Below are positions 1 to 11,096 of a stretch of DNA of 64,000 bases, piece by piece. The stretch covers positions 11,395,001 to 11,459,000 of the forward strand of contig JAPTOF010000002.1 of the NCBI GenBank assembly GCA_028554755.1, written 5' to 3'. A program made the translations under genes and the position numbers. This DNA is from Cordia subcordata (lineage: Eukaryota > Streptophyta > Magnoliopsida > Boraginales > Cordiaceae). A model generated the notes under the pieces. That model was not told where the DNA came from, ran no database searches, and was given only the letters and a program-made list of their open reading frames with translations. The first letter of the stretch is position 1. Each line of letters opens with the position of its first letter.

Positions 1-1995
1 ATCACACAAACCAGTAACACAGATCACACAAACAAACAAATATAAAACCTAACAACAAATTAACTTCAACAATTGAATACATCAATCCCAGCTAAGAAGA
101 CAACAAGTCTGATCAGCGATAAAATTAATTTCAGCACCACTATCACTCCCAAACACCACCAAGTTTACTAATGCATTCCGATCTCGAACCCGCTCAATAA
201 AACCCGCTAGAAAGGCTGCTAGAGCAGTAGGCTTGATCACTCTTTTGACAATTAATTTTTGACAATTAATTTTAAACATGACAAGTAGTTCCTTAGTTTT
301 GCAATTTGTGACACCATTAATTAGTCCTCTTCAGATCAAAAGTCGTCAAAAAATAAATAATTTGGGCACATGACAAGCACGTGGGTTAATACTTTGAGGA
401 CATACAATATATTTGGACTGGGTAGGTTTAAAAATAGACAGAATTGTATGTGTTGACCTTTTTGACGTGTTTAAATTGTTACCTATTTTTATGATTTTAT
501 GTTGAGAACTAACTACATTATAAATTGTAAAAATAGTGGACTAATTTATCATTTTTTAAAGATAATAGACTTTATTGTGAGGGATAAGAATGAGGGACTA
601 AATGAATTATTAACCCTAAAAAAGCGGTGGAGAACGTGATTTTGCGAATATAAACAATTAATTAGAGGACCACTAGGGACTAATTCGAAACTTACCTAGA
701 ATTTCTAGTACATAATAGCAATCATGCCATTAAAAAGTTTAAATTAATAAAAAGTTAATAAAATATCCTCGTAACACCGAATTAAACAGACAAACCACTT
801 TCTTTCTTTGTAGTGAGCTAAACCATAATTAGTATGAGAAATGATTACCAAGACTTTTAATTTGTCTGAGAACCATTTAAAATTTGTTGTGATTGATAAT
901 TAATGTCTAATTGTGTTGCTAATTATGTTTCCACCAAGTCCAAATCCGCTCCGCGATCGTGGACGATATTTCCAGAGCCGCCATAATGATAAAAGTGTTG
1001 CATGGTTGTCATATATATGTTTAGTCCGAATCTAACATAAGCTTAGTAATTAAGGGAAAAAAAACAAACAAACAAACCAAATGCTTAATGTGACCTTGGA
1101 GTATTGCTAGGTCTTTCTTTTTTCCACTAATTTATCATCTTTTATTAAGTTGGTATGCCAATTAAGAATGTATTAGGCGCTAAGCCGAAAATAATTATAA
1201 ATACTTAATTATCTAACTTATAATCTATTTTATGTGCTAATAAATAGGTGAAAAACAAGCAAGCAGCCCTTCTTTTTTTTGTTTTTAACAGCTTATTATA
1301 AGCACCGTCTTTTGACCTAAAAGGAAGACACTTTTTAATCCTTCAAACGTTTAAGAAAATTACTATAAAACTATCCTCAAAAGTCTTTTTTAATTATTTT
1401 AACTAAAATTATTACTAATAAGTACTTGTAATCAAATATATCAATAACTCATAAATATATATTATTCATGCTTCTTTTGTTCACCCCCACCCCAGCCAAA
1501 CTCTCAATTCTCACGGGATTCAAGTATAGGTCATCACTTTTAGGATAATTAATGTAGTCTTAATCGTTTGAACTTTTTCATGAACCCCTCAACTGTCACT
1601 TGCTTATGATATCAACAGTTTTTTGTAGGCACTAGCAAGTTACTTGTAAGCACGTAAAAATAAGTAACTTCAAACGATGTGATATCTAATATATCTCTTG
1701 AAAGTTTTCTTTTTCTCTTTCGTGATGGCATGAAAACTTAGTTGGTAAAGCTCAATCATCAACTTTCATGTGCTAATATTGAACCGTTTCAATCAAGAAT
1801 TTGCCTGCATTGGTATATCTGGCTTACCCCTCAGGGGTCATATTTTTCTCTTGAAAGGCTATTGCATGACATCGCATATTATATTGCTAGTACTGTTGTC
1901 TGGGAGCTGATGTGTATTTCTTTTTCATCATGTACTGCTGACCCTACTTAGATGATCCAGATTTGTAGGGCGCTAAACATGCAAGTGTTGAGTAA
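1..1995. other. Upstream intergenic DNA, no gene recognised
   Basis: AT-rich sequence with homopolymer runs and no ORF that resembles a known protein. A 65-codon minus-strand frame near 82-279 and a 69-codon plus-strand frame near 1742-1951 have no recognisable domain or supporting splice context. A short direct duplication (ttgacaattaattttt, near 244-273) lies inside the first of these. The right part should contain the promoter of the WAT1-related gene that starts at 2069. Confidence 0.6.
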
Positions 1996-2026
1996 AGCTC
2001 TTCAATTCTCTATAAATTGAAGAGCT
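1996..2026 (+). promoter_or_regulatory. Putative core promoter: TATA box inside a perfect inverted repeat
   Basis: A TATAAAT motif (2011-2017) lies about 55 bases upstream of the WAT1-related start codon, a normal distance for a plant TATA box with a short leader. It sits at the centre of a perfect 12-bp inverted repeat: agctcttcaatt (1996-2007) and aattgaagagct (2015-2026), with a 7-base loop. The promoter role is inferred from position; the inverted repeat is seen directly. Confidence 0.5.
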
Positions 2027-2068
2027 CCCATTGCGTAGCTAAAACAAAAGAAAAAGCCAAAATTCAAT

Positions 2069-5000
2069 ATGAACATGAAGAATTCATTTGGCTATGAAAT
2101 GTTCTTCGAGAAAAACAAGCCTTACTTTGTAATGATCCTTGTGCAACTCATCTTTGCTGGCATGGCCTTGTTGTCCAAAGTGGCAGTGGCTCAAGGGATG
2201 AACCCTTACGTGTTTGTCACCTATCGCCAAGCGATTGCCGCATTGGCATTAGCCCCATTCGCTTTCGTCCTTGACAGGTTCGTGCACCGAGCTACCTTGT
2301 ACTTGATCGTCGCTTTGATGTTGTATTGAATTTTCCATTTTTCAATAGGCTTCTTTTTCTTGCAGCAAGAAGGCTGCTCCCTTGTCATACCACCTATTGT
2401 TCAAGATTTTTCTGGTTGCTTTATTCGGGTTTGTTCTCGTCCATAACATCATAATATATAACATCATAACATAATACGAAGTTGCTAGAGTTGTGAATGG
2501 TTTCTTGGCATTCAATTGATGATCTCAGCAAAAATGATGCTTTGTTTCAGCGTTACTTTGAGCTTGAATCTCTACTGCCTGGCCTTGACTTACACCACTG
2601 CAACATTAGCTGCTGCCACCACTAACACAATTCCTAGTATAACCTTTCTGATGGCTGTCATATCAAGGTAAATATTGTCAAACAACGTACCACATTTTTT
2701 ACTTTATGCAATGTTTGAAAATAGTTGTCAGAAAAATTAAAATTCGTTGCAAATAATCTTACATGACGATTTTGTTGTCATTGAATCTGCATTGGTTGCT
2801 TATTCTCTACTGCAATAGTTTTTTTATAAATAAATTACAACAGTTAAAAAAACTATGAAAAATTACAATTGAAATTTTTAACAATGGTTTTATCTCATTA
2901 TTACATAACAAATTACCCACTTTTACATGCATACACTATAACGATATATATAGGCCTAACTACTAGTCTGCCATCACGTTGAGTCTTATCAACTGGTCTA
3001 CGAGTGAAGATACATGACTAATTGGTGTTCGACATCCAGGATGGAAAGCGTTTCGATAAGGGAGTGGCATGGAATGGCTAAGATATTGGGTTCTGCCATA
3101 AGTGTTTCCGGAGCTTTTGTGTTTGCTTTTGTTGGAGGGCCTCAGATAAATTTCATGAATTGGTCATCAGGAGGAGCAACACACCAGGTGCAAAATAACA
3201 GCCTAAGTACTGCGCCACATGCTTCAGGGATGGAATTGGTGAAAGGTGCTCTGATCATGCTGTCAGCCAATGCAGTGTGGTCTTTGTGGCTCATTTTGCA
3301 GGTTCATCCTTTTCCCCACTAAGACATTTTTCTTCTTTTTTTTTTTTTTCTCGAGAAGTTCAGGCATGCTGCACAAAACGGGTCACCCTTTTCTTATCCT
3401 CCTTGAAAAGACTTTGAAGTTATTCTATAACTTCTAGTTATGGAAAATATATAAAACATAAAATATGGAGAAAAAATATAAAAGTGTTGAAAATGGTTGG
3501 AGCTACCACTAACGGTGGCTCTAGAAGCAAAATAAATAAAGACTACACTGTGAATTGTTAATATATCATGAATATAATAGAAGAGACTATTTATAGGCAT
3601 GATAACTTGATAAGCCAGACTAGAAGCTAGATTAATAAAGTAACTAGAATTCTAAGGAAACTATAATAATAAGGAAACCAACTTAATTAATTATCTAATT
3701 TAAACTATTGTGTAATTTAATACCATAGAATAAGGAAATAACATTAATAACTAAAATATTCTTCACCACTAGTGATAATCACCCTATACCCAATAGACTA
3801 ACTTAGATCATAGTTTGCTCCCGTTAAAATAATTATTTGCTTCTCTATATACATACTTGGTTCTGAATTTTGCCTCGCGATTGAGAATATTAAGGCAATC
3901 TTCCAAAAGAGGTCTTAAGGAACTAGTACTCCGGGGAGGGTCATTCGTCAAATTGAGCGTAACGAACAAATCAAAATGACCATTTGTACAACTTCATCTC
4001 GGACGACCATATAAATTTACAAGAACCTCATGATTTTTAACCGAATATAAATATACATGCATTTCATAAACCTGAACAAAAGATCAGGGTAGCGTAGCCA
4101 ACAACAATTATTGCCAAACTACCTCATGATTCTTGAAAGAACATGTATACACTTGCATGTCATAAACCTAAATAAAGGAGTAGGGTAGCGTAGCTAGCAA
4201 TAATTATTGCCAACTTACCTCAGGATTCTTAACAGAATGTACATATAAGTGCCAGTCATAAACCCGTAAAGGAGTACGGTAGCGTAGCTAGCATAACGGT
4301 TATTGTCAAATTATTATATTCTTTTTTTTCTTTGTTTTTTCACCAAATAAAAATTATATATATATATATATATTTTTTTTTTTTCTGCTTTTTAGGCCCC
4401 TCTTTTAAAGCAGTATCCAGCAACACTACGCCTTACAGCTCTTCAGAGTTTCTTTAGTTGCTTACAATCATTGATTTGGGCCATAGCCACGGAGAGAAAC
4501 ATATCATCATGGAAGCTTGGATGGCACATCAATCTTGTTTCTGTGGTCTACTGCGTATGTTCTCTATCAAAGAGTGTGTATATATATATATATATATAGA
4601 CGTTTGTGATCGAACTATACAATTGCAATTTCAATCATGCTAAATAATTAAAAGAAGTCATCTAATGTGGCCAAGAAAACTATATATGGGGAGAGAGACA
4701 TTTTCTCAACAGGATTTTAGTGTTTGATGACCTAGAATATATCTACTAGCAAATGTCAGGTCATGCATGTTTAGTTGGTCTAGTCTTTCTACAGCAGCAT
4801 CACATATATTTTGTTCTGTCGTAACTAAGCCTAGGATATCATATAAACAAGACCCGCGATTTTAGACGCCGAAACTCAGGATAGTGTAGGGTCGAAATGA
4901 TTTTTCAAATACCAAAGGTCAATGAAGTTGTAGTTTGTAGACGAATTTCTTTGATCGATAAGGTATTTGAAACTAGAATACTGAAAAAATCATGAAAAGA

Positions 5001-6534
5001 CATTTTATTCGAATTTCCTAGTTTTTATATGGAGTAGAAACGTTGCTTCTGGTAATTGCACCCTAGCAAGTTCTAGGAGTACATCTTAGGGGCCGTTCGG
5101 ATTTTTTTTTTAAAAGCGTTTTTTCAATAGCTTTTAAAAAATAATTTTTTAAAAAAAAAAGGTTAAAAATTCTGGCATGTAAAAAAGATTGTATTTGAGT
5201 TTTTTTCAGAGTTTCAATATTTTTTGAAGCCAAATCAAAAAATTATTACAAATTTAATGTAATTTTTTCAAAAAAAAGTACTTTTTTTTAGAGGGGGAAA
5301 AAAACAATTTAAACAGGCCCTTGTTGGACACGCGTGGAAAACTGTCAATTTGGATGAGCTAAAATGCAGATATCTTAAAGTTGTGTCTATGTGGAGTTGG
5401 TGGGCCTTTAAAGGACAGCATCCTTTATTCAAGAAACTCCCAAGTGACTTCACTTTGAAATATAAATTAGTGGAAGTGGATGATCTTTCTTTTCCTACCT
5501 ATGAACTCTTAAACTATTTGTGAAATGTGGCTACAAATTATTATTGGATTTCGCTCTATACGAGTTGACGTTTTTTGATATGTGGTTGCACATTATTATT
5601 AAATTTTGGTCATAACAAGTCAACATTATAAACGGATCCAAACTAGTACAAATCTGTTAGAAGGTAATAAACTTAGCTAAATTGTGTATGGCAGGGTGTA
5701 ATTGTTGCTGGGATAAGTTACTGGTTGCAACTTTGGGCCGTTGAGAAGAAAGGTCCCGTGTTCACAGCCATGTTCACTCCTTTAGCACTAGTTATAACTG
5801 CCATTATTTCAGCATTCTTGTGGAAAGAGATCCTTCATTTGGGCAGGTATACTTTACACTGATTTAAATCATGTTTTTGTTTTTTTGGCTTAAGTAATGC
5901 ATCAAACCCTAAATCAAAATATACAAGAAAATTAGCAAAATAATGTCATATATCAACCCAAACATTGTTCTTGGGGACCCAAATAATCACTGGACATTAT
6001 GTTTTTTCATTCTATACAACCAAATCCTATAGAGTAAAATGCATTTTACCTCCTATTTTGCAAAAGTCGCATAAAACTTCATTTGGTTTAATCAAAACTC
6101 CATGAGACACTGTGCTTTTAGAAATGTTACAAATTGACCTCTATAATTCTAAAATTGATGCATATTCTCCCGTTTGATTTCAAAATTAGTACATATTTCC
6201 CCCTCTCATTTTACACTTGCAAAGATTAAAGTGTGAAGTATTTTAAATTGCATGGGATATTAGTGACTTTTGAAATCATAAAAATTTTATGCAACTTTTG
6301 CAAGAACACAAAAAGTAAAATATATTTTACTCAATTGTATATTTGCGTTCTTTTCTATGATTATTGGTCAATTGTGAAGCTGATTAAGCCTCCGTTTTCC
6401 TCTTTTGTGGCAGTATTTGTGGGGGCATAATGCTGGTAGGGGGCCTCTACTGCGTCCTATGGGGTAAAAGCAAGGAAGGGCAGATTGAGGCCACCCAACA
6501 AAAATCAGTAACCAAAGAGGAGTCTTTAGTATAA
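2069..6534 (+). CDS. WAT1-related protein (nodulin MtN21 / EamA-family transporter), 7 exons
   Basis: Spliced gene with coding exons 2069-2277, 2366-2428, 2551-2667, 3040-3301, 4396-4554, 5695-5846 and 6414-6534. Every intron is GT-AG and the exons sum to 1083 bases, 360 codons plus stop, the usual WAT1-family length. The N-terminus (KPYFVMILVQLIFAGMALLS, then VTYRQAIAALALAPFAF) is the first EamA repeat. Exon 3 holds the LYCLALTYTTAT and NTIPSITFLMAV membrane segments. Exon 5 (SLIWAIATERNISSWKLGW) and exon 6 (VIVAGISYWLQLWAVEKKGP, VFTAMFTPLALVITAIIS) form the second EamA repeat, and exon 7 ends in a short charged cytosolic tail. The family consists of ten-pass membrane proteins; the best studied member exports auxin from the vacuole and others move amino acids, but this copy's substrate cannot be read from sequence. 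The start is the first in-frame ATG after the TATA box. Introns hold several repeats; no frame disruption is seen, so the gene looks intact. Confidence 0.92.
4026..4313 (+). repeat. 96-bp tandem repeat, three diverged copies, in a WAT1 intron
   Basis: Three head-to-tail units start at the word cctca (4026, 4122, 4218), a period of 96 bases. Each carries gggtagcgtagc or a close variant and a cataaacc word. The copies differ by several substitutions and small indels, so the array is not recent. It lies in the intron between coding exons 4 and 5. Confidence 0.8.
4355..4372. repeat. AT dinucleotide run followed by poly-T
   Basis: A short run of alternating A and T leads into a T-rich tract that ends in the acceptor of coding exon 5, so it sits in or next to the polypyrimidine tract of that intron. 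A second short (TA)n lies just after the exon near 4578-4597. Confidence 0.7.
5089..5320. mobile_element. Tourist-like MITE, recurrent family, in a WAT1 intron
   Basis: 232-bp T/A-rich foldback element. It begins ggggccgttcggatt and ends caatttaaacaggccc, diverged terminal inverted repeats. Flanks are TTA on the left and TTG on the right, near the 3-bp TTA duplication of PIF/Harbinger elements. It belongs to a family with about eight copies in this window. It lies in the intron between coding exons 5 and 6 and has no coding capacity. Confidence 0.7.
6032..6332. mobile_element. Foldback MITE with a near 9-bp TSD (MULE-like), last intron of the WAT1 gene
   Basis: Ends are gagtaaaatgcattttac and the inverse of gtaaaatatattttactc. 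The inverted similarity continues inward (gcaaaagtcgcataaaa against gcaaaagttgcataaaa). Flanking 9-mers AATCCTATA (6023-6031) and AATTGTATA (6333-6341) match at 7 of 9 positions. A 9-bp duplication points to the Mutator-like superfamily. The termini resemble those of the element at 7153-17673, suggesting related families. Confidence 0.7.
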
Positions 6535-7143
6535 TGCGTCACACACTGATGATGGCAAGGATTGTATCATAATAATGTCTAACTTTTCTTTTTTTTTTTT
6601 TTCTTTTGATGTAATAATAGTATCTAACTTAGGAAATCTAAGTTTTTGGAACTTGTCACAAGTTGCAATGTGAAATATCATATTCCATCTCATTTTCCTT
6701 CTTTTCTTTCCACATTTACCGAAATAGGTTTTTTAACAGGATAAAACTTGATTTGAAATGAGAAAAATAAGCATGGTTCTTTGTGTAATTAGCTTGTTAT
6801 TCTTTTATATTTTAAACGTATCATATTACCTTTACACTTTTCAAAAGGTGACACGTTACATCGTATAGTTCGTCTAATTAACTGTTAGTGGATTACCCTC
6901 TATGTTTTTGTAAGACTTACTAAATTACGTAACTTCTCAAAAGGTAGCAAAATTGCTTCTTCTTCTTTTTTTACCATTAGCTAAAAATAAAAAAATTTAT
7001 ATAAAAACATACCGTGCATAACAATAACACCAGTGAGTGTAAAAAGGACGTGTATAATACATAATAAGCTAATTTACACGGAAAGCACTAGGTCAACCCT
7101 TAAACAATAATGTTTCTGCATAGTCCGAGGCCTTTGAATCACG
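6535..7143. other. 3' flank of the WAT1-related gene and spacer
   Basis: The first few hundred bases after the stop codon are T-rich and probably hold the 3' UTR; no canonical AATAAA is obvious close to the stop. No further gene is seen before the MITE that starts at 7153. Confidence 0.5.
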
Positions 7144-7382
7144 TTAAATTTAGGGTAAAATGCACCAGACCTCCCTGTGGTCTATCAAAAGCGTATTTCA
7201 CCCCTTGTGATCTAAAAAGTCACTCATAACCCCCCTGTGATCCATCAAAGGTGCATAGGACTCTTTGCCATTGAAAAGTCTATTATCTTTAACTACAAAT
7301 TTTTTTACATCTCCTTTTATCAACATTTCTTTTGTAAAGTAGAGAGAGTAACTTGGGTAGTTTCAAACAAAAAAAATAATTT

Positions 7383-8996
7383 TGTTGCCCAGAAAATGAA
7401 TTCAAGAGGGGGTGTGAATTGGATTATTAGCACAATTAACAAATTAAAATTCTTAACAATTATCTCAACCAAAATCGCATGCAATAATCAAGATAAGTAC
7501 TTGAAAGTTAAAGAGAGTAGAGTTAAGAATATCAAACACAGTGATTTAGAGTGGTTCGAACTCTCGAGGGCCTAGTCCACTACCTAAGGTCTCCCCTTAG
7601 GGTTTCAAAAACTCCAATAGTGAATCGGCTTCTTGTTTAGTATGTTACAGAAGCGTAGAACAACGATCAAAACCCTTGCTTCTCCACAAGGACCACAATT
7701 ATAACCCTATACTTGAAGATTTTAACCTTTCACTCTTGAGAATGGTTCCTCACACCTATGCTACCCAAGAGGAAAGAAATTCTCTCCCAATATGATAGTA
7801 AAGTATTTGATATATAATGAACTTCTTATGAGCAAGAATACAAAGGTATTTAAACCTTCCTATGTTACTCTAAGTAGATAAGCAATTTATGAAGCTCAAG
7901 AGAAAACTTGTTCTTAAATGCCAATGATATACAATCAATGAAGGTTGCAATTAATAGAGTAAGATTACAATAGATTAAGCAAATTAAATGCAAAAGAGCT
8001 ATGTGAGATGTTTTTGAACAACTTATATTTGAGTTGGGAGGGATAAGATATATTTATAAGCCAAAAAAGCAAGTCTCCCAACGGTCAATTTTTGAAAACA
8101 ACACAGAGAGACTACCGGAGCACACTACCGGTCGACCCTGGGTGTTTCGGTAGTTCCAGAGGCCCAATGGCTTATCAGAACACTTTACTGGTCGACCTGT
8201 AGGCTGTTCTGGTAGAGTAACAAAGCCTTCTATTAGTACCGGAATGCAGAGCCGGTCGACCGACTGAGTAAGCCGGTAGGACCAGAAAAAGACTGAAAAG
8301 CTGCTTCACTTTTTACCAAAAAGTTGCTCACATCTAATTAACAGTAAGTGGCATTTCTGCAGAAATTTTTACAGCTCAAGACAACCACTGTGCATATAAG
8401 ATCAAGTTAATAATAAATGCTAATACCAACTTATTTTTTGAACAATAAATGCAAGATTGAAATCAAGATTTTCTGAGGAAAAAAAAAGCTTTTTGCATGC
8501 AAGGCTATTTTCTAATGGGTAATAATGCTATACACAGAATAGTATCTTTTACTACAAAGCAATGCTGGTATTTACATATATATAAGCATATATATTTATT
8601 AAAATACCAACTATTAATGCAATAGAGATTCAAAGCATGTAGTTCCATAGTGCAAACTATGGATTTTAAAACTTAACCTTTCTGCAGGAAAAGTTTTTGA
8701 AGGCAAATGTAGGCAGGTATTTAAAAGATCAAGATATATGCATGCAATTTTCTAAGTTTTTGAGCTTCATAGATAGTTGCTTATGTACTAAGATCAACTA
8801 GACAAGATCTAAAGAACAAAAACTAATTCTTTAAGAAATCTTCATAAAGAAATGTTCATAATCTCCATGCTCCATGCATCATTTCCTTTGCTCAAAGGCC
8901 TTTGCCTAGCTTAAACTTCAAGATATTTAATGGTAGCAAACTTTTAAAGTGCAATTATGGCATCATTAAAATAAAATAAAACCAATAAGTTCAACA
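7383..8996 (-). repeat. 3' LTR of the Sirevirus element
   Basis: 1614-bp LTR, TG...CA bounded (tgttgcccag to aagttcaaca on the plus strand). It contains three modules built on accggtcgacc or variants, inside tracts that read the same on both strands, between about 8105 and 8285. Similar short palindromic modules are known from Sirevirus LTRs. The third module is partly deleted in the other LTR. Confidence 0.9.
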
Positions 8997-9010
8997 TTCT
9001 CCCCCTTTTT
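8997..9010 (-). promoter_or_regulatory. Polypurine tract of the Sirevirus element
   Basis: On the minus strand this reads aaaaagggggagaa and abuts the 3' LTR exactly. It matches the usual purine-rich primer for plus-strand synthesis. A second tract with an aagggggag core lies about 40 bases upstream on the minus strand (near 9042-9055); repeated tracts here are known in Sireviruses. Confidence 0.8.
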
Positions 9011-9398
9011 CATGATGACAAAATTGTCAACTTGGAAGACTCCCCCTTAATCAAGGCATAAGCAAATCCAAGCAATATGAGAGTAAAGCCAATAAAGCAA
9101 TAAGCAATAGCTAAATAGCTACCAGCTACCACTACCTTCTCCCTCTTTGGCATCATCAAAAGAGAGGTAGAGAAGGAGTAGGAAAGCAATGAGCCATTAA
9201 ACCTAGGAAGTATCATCATTTGACTCTCACACAAGCATGCAAGCATAGAAGTCCTAAGCAAGTATAGAGTAATCTAATACGAATAAGAAAAGATAACCAT
9301 AACAAGTAAGGAATGAAAGACAATATCTAGTGAAATGAAAAAGTTTGAAAAACTATCCTAGGAAATGGGACTAGAAAAGAGACTATAAGAAAGGAAGG

Positions 9399-10683
9399 CT
9401 AATGGCTTAGTCCGTCATCGTCATCGTCTGGAAGGCCCATGTGTAGCTTCATCAAATGGACATCCTGGGCTAAACAAGCCATGATTTGACTTTGCTCCCC
9501 GATAATCGTCGCAAGGCTATCAAGGGTACCATGTTGATTCCCCACAGTAGTAACCAATGCATCCACCTTCTCTTCTATGGAATCCACCTTGTCAAAAAGC
9601 CTTTACATCATCATATCATTAACATTCTTTGATCGAAACTCGTGATATTACCCTTGTTCTTCATTATATTCTTCCCAAGCCTCCTCATCTTCTTCTACGT
9701 CTACTTCCTTTTCTCCCACATCCTCTATTTCCTCATTCATCATCATAAACAAGACTATGTTCACCAAAGTCAATTTCTTGCCCTTCTTCGTCTTCATGAG
9801 GGAAATCAAAGGTGGTTTTGTTGCCTATCCTTTGTATGATGAGATCCCTTATGTTTAAAAGCAAAGCTTTGAATTCATGCAAGTGCATCCATCATCCTCT
9901 CCAATAGAACAATTCCATTCTTTTGAGACATTGTAGATCAAGATTCCACATGTGATTAAAGGAGCTTTTGGGAATTCCTTCAAGCACAATCCCTTTAGCT
10001 CGAAAAATTCTAGTTAAGGCCATCCCATAACCAAACACCGTGTTCCTAAGCACCACATTCTTCATATATGCAAGAATAGTCTCAAGGAGATTCACTCTAT
10101 AGCCATGATGAAGTAAATAGAGACAGTATGCTTCAGCCTTGTATATTTGCCCATCATGAGTAACCTTAGGAACTACATTATGCTTAAATATCTTGATAAC
10201 AGTCTTATGGACAGGGTTTACATCATTTAATGGAGGAATTTCAGGATATTTTGGCATATAACCCAGTAATAGTTCATATACTTTCCTTTCCGTAATACCC
10301 TCAGGAAATTATGGGAAATTCCTAAAGGCAAATATAGGATATTGTTGCTCACGCAGAGGGATATTAAAAATTTTCCTAATATCTTCCTCAGTGACCTCAA
10401 AGGATATTCCCCTTACAGTGGAACGAACACTACCATATTCATGTCTCCACCTCAAATGTTCATAAAATTCCCTAACTAATTGTGGATAAACAGGCTCTTT
10501 CATAGTCATGTCTGTTGTCCAACCATTATTAGCGCAATACTCAAGCATATTAAGATTTTGGAGTTTATCAGGAATAAGATGTTTACCTGCCCATATCTTT
10601 TTTCTGCCTCTTAAAGTACTTGCACCACCCTTTTGCTTGGAACCGGAAACTTGAGCCTTTCTCTTATTTCTTGTATTAGCCAT
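9399..10683 (-). pseudogene. Sirevirus envelope-like ORF, broken
   Basis: Third ORF of the element, downstream of pol on the same strand. It starts at 10683 with a basic segment (MANTRNKRKAQVSGSKQK). An in-frame TAA at about 10309-10311 and a TGA near 9892 interrupt one continuous frame. Visible parts are a central globular stretch (LRWRHEYGSVRSTVRGISFE near residue 77) that resembles the plant-mobile-domain-like proteins many plant elements carry, and a C-terminal coiled-coil-like segment (EEKVDALVTTVGNQHGTL) with an acidic DDDDD tail. Such ORFs are called envelope-like by position only; I see no signal peptide or membrane anchor, and no envelope function is shown. The large spacer between pol and the 3' LTR supports the Sirevirus call. 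Confidence 0.7.
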
Positions 10684-10710
10684 AAGAGAGAGAGAGAGAG
10701 AGAGAGAGAA
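10680..10710 (+). repeat. GA microsatellite just upstream of the envelope-like start codon
   Basis: A run of about 13 GA repeats directly abuts the minus-strand ATG of the envelope-like ORF, so the transcript would have a CT-rich leader there. Confidence 0.75.
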
Positions 10711-10871
10711 ATAGAGAGCTAGGGTTTTGATGAAGAGATTTTGGAAGAAATTGAAGTGGGTAAAGTGTTAATGTAGAGATTTGAGAGAGAAAAATGTTTG
10801 AGAGGGATTTTATAAAGAGGAAGAAGGTGAAGGGACGAAGAGTTTTGATAAAATAGGAGTTATGAAGTCTT

Positions 10872-11045
10872 TCAACCGGTCGAGCCCTATATAATTTTTT
10901 TTTTCAAAAAATCGCGACTATCGGTCCACCGGTACCGGGACCAAGTGTTCCGGAACAGTGTTCCCATAAAAACAGAAACTAAGGCATACAGCCAGTTGAC
11001 TTAGCCAGTGTACCAGTACAGGGGTTGAGTGTTCTAGTACATATA
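10872..11045 (-). repeat. Internal copies of the LTR-type CCGGTCGA modules
   Basis: Between pol and the envelope-like ORF are words such as caaccggtcgagccc, ccaccggtaccgg and gtgttccgg. They resemble the palindromic modules of the element's own LTRs. They are GC-rich against their surroundings. Confidence 0.6.
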
Positions 11046-11096
11046 GTTTTGTAGGAAACTAGAGTTATTCATATTGGAGACATTCCCAACTCCCTT

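Noticed and set aside
82..279. 65-codon minus-strand frame (AFLAGFIERVRDRNALVNLV)
   Set aside because: Protein-like at first sight, but no known domain, no splice signals checked out, and it overlaps a local duplication.
7237..7575. 112-codon plus-strand frame
   Set aside because: It crosses the junction between the MITE and the Sirevirus LTR, and part of it recurs in the other LTR (15852-16082). It is an artefact of the repeat.
7550..7585. tRNA-like B-box word ggttcgaactc
   Set aside because: Occurs in both Sirevirus LTRs (also near 16056) without an A-box or cloverleaf; part of the LTR, not a tRNA gene or SINE.
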